NCBI GenBank assembly: GCA_017307505.1
Contig: JAFKEE010000017.1
Location: 310,001-374,000, forward strand
Reading direction: 5' to 3'
Source: Acidobacteriota bacterium
GTDB lineage: Bacteria; Acidobacteriota; Terriglobia; Bryobacterales; Bryobacteraceae
Length of the DNA: 64,000 nucleotides
Positions 63,205-64,000 of this stretch are shown here, in pieces. Position 1 is the first letter of the stretch, and each line of letters opens with the position of its first letter. The notes under the pieces are model-generated. The model was not told the DNA's origin. It did not search any database and was given only the letters and a program-made list of their open reading frames with translations. The position numbers and the translations under genes are program-made.

Positions 63205-64000
63205 ATGGACCTTCAACTCGAAGGCAAGTCCGCTGTTGTGACCGGCGGAACCGCAGGCATTGGCCAGGCCATCGCCGCCCAACTCGCACAGGAGGGCGTC
63301 CGGGTCTTCATCACTGGCCGTACGCAATCCAGCCTTGACAAGGGAATTGCTGAGATCGCACCCAAACTGAAAGGCCGTGGCAGCGTCACGGGCCTGGTGG
63401 CCGATCTGGGAACCCGCGACGGCGCCGACAGCCTGGTGCGGCAACTGCCCTCGGTCGACATCCTCGTCAATAATCTCGGGATCTACGAGGCGAAGCCGTT
63501 TGTCGACATCCCCGACGAGGATTGGCTTCGTTTGTTTGAGGTCAACGTACTGAGCGGCGTCCGCACCGCTCGCGCCTACCTGCCCGGCATGCTGGCGCGC
63601 AATACGGGCCGCATCATCTTCATCGCCAGCGAATCCGCCCTGGCCGTCCCGGCAGAGATGCTGCACTACGGTATGACAAAGACCGCCCAACTCTCCCTGT
63701 CCCGCGGCCTCGCCGAGATGACCGGCGGCACGGGCGTCACGGTGAACACCGTCATGCCGGGACCCACCATGTCGGCAGGCGTCGTCGACTTCATCAAGTC
63801 GATCTCCGACGATCCGAACGCGGACTTCGCTGAACTGGAGGCTGCCTTCTTCCGGAAGCATCGCGCCGCTTCCCTGCTCCAGCGGCTGATCCAGCCGGAG
63901 GAAATCGCCGGCCTGGTCGCCTACCTGGCCAGCCCCCTGGCGGCGGCCACCAACGGAGCAGCCGTCCGGGCCGAGGGCGGACTCGTCCACACCATCGTCT
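63205..64000 (+). CDS. Short-chain dehydrogenase/reductase (3' end outside window)
   Basis: 265 codons visible, open at the window end; the last residues (AEGGLVHTIV) are the usual SDR C-terminus, so only a few codons are missing. The cofactor loop is TGGTAGIGQAIA, then DILVNNLGIY, catalytic Ser in FIASESALAV and Tyr/Lys in HYGMTK. It belongs to the FabG-like SDRs and probably oxidises or reduces a secondary alcohol with NADP. A separate transcript from the IorAB pair is likely because of the hairpin and ~180-bp spacer. Confidence 0.9.
   Translation, partial: MDLQLEGKSAVVTGGTAGIGQAIAAQLAQEGVRVFITGRTQSSLDKGIAEIAPKLKGRGSVTGLVADLGTRDGADSLVRQLPSVDILVNNLGIYEAKPFVDIPDEDWLRLFEVNVLSGVRTARAYLPGMLARNTGRIIFIASESALAVPAEMLHYGMTKTAQLSLSRGLAEMTGGTGVTVNTVMPGPTMSAGVVDFIKSISDDPNADFAELEAAFFRKHRAASLLQRLIQPEEIAGLVAYLASPLAAATNGAAVRAEGGLVHTIV

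Overview
The window is GC-rich, almost fully coding, and best explained as a chromosomal segment of an Acidobacteriota bacterium of the Bryobacteraceae/Solibacter group. Two family-level signatures support this. One is an 'acidobacterial duplicated orphan permease' (ADOP, 31841-34231). The other is a C-terminal domain resembling the Solibacter TIGR03437 family on the secreted metallophosphoesterase (4385-6121). Many exported proteins carry Tat-type RR signals. No rRNA, tRNA, transposase, phage or CRISPR was recognised.

Layout. 1-4.4 kb: a secreted sugar-type module on the minus strand (lactonase-like propeller, sodium:solute symporter, TIM-barrel isomerase) and a divergent barstar-like gene. 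4.4-7.4 kb: a translationally coupled CotH-kinase-like protein and Tat-exported metallophosphoesterase. 7.5-14.2 kb: a TetR - membrane fusion lipoprotein - RND pump operon in which the pump is fused in frame to a TolC-like outer-membrane factor. 14.3-23.4 kb: housekeeping genes (Dps, DnaB, sugar ABC ATPase and permease, a LolD-like ATPase, ClpC). 23.4-31.8 kb: nadE, a propeller/phosphoesterase fusion, a GH57 glycosidase and a DPP-IV-type peptidase in one minus-strand run. 31.8-36.9 kb: ADOP permease, MATE exporter, a hairpin-rich spacer and a hemolysin III homologue. 36.8-40.3 kb: a glycosyltransferase/methyltransferase set and a small proline-rich membrane protein. 40.4-43.9 kb: a periplasmic dehydrogenase operon (subunit 3 with an apparent CTG start, GMC flavoprotein, nine-haem cytochrome c), followed by three copies of an ~81-bp structured repeat. 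44-49.4 kb: assorted oxidoreductases and exported proteins. 49.4-56.3 kb: an eight-gene tightly packed operon combining an SPFH/zinc-ribbon protein, AdoMet decarboxylase, two DUF4178-like zinc-ribbon proteins, a small membrane protein, a DUF350 protein, a membrane-fused spermidine synthase and a FAD amine-oxidase-like enzyme. 56.5-59.3 kb: two unknown proteins divergent from that operon. 59.4-64 kb: an outer-membrane barrel-like protein, an isoquinoline-oxidoreductase-type molybdenum enzyme pair, and an SDR cut by the window end.

The strongest candidate for an under-described system is the 49.4-56.3 kb operon. It links polyamine synthesis and probable polyamine oxidation to membrane-scaffold and DUF350/DUF4178 proteins; I infer a membrane- or stress-associated polyamine modification system. 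Next are the RND-TolC fusion with an internal signal-peptide-like segment, and the GMC dehydrogenase wired to a nine-haem cytochrome. All functional calls come from reading motifs in the translated sequence; no database search was run.
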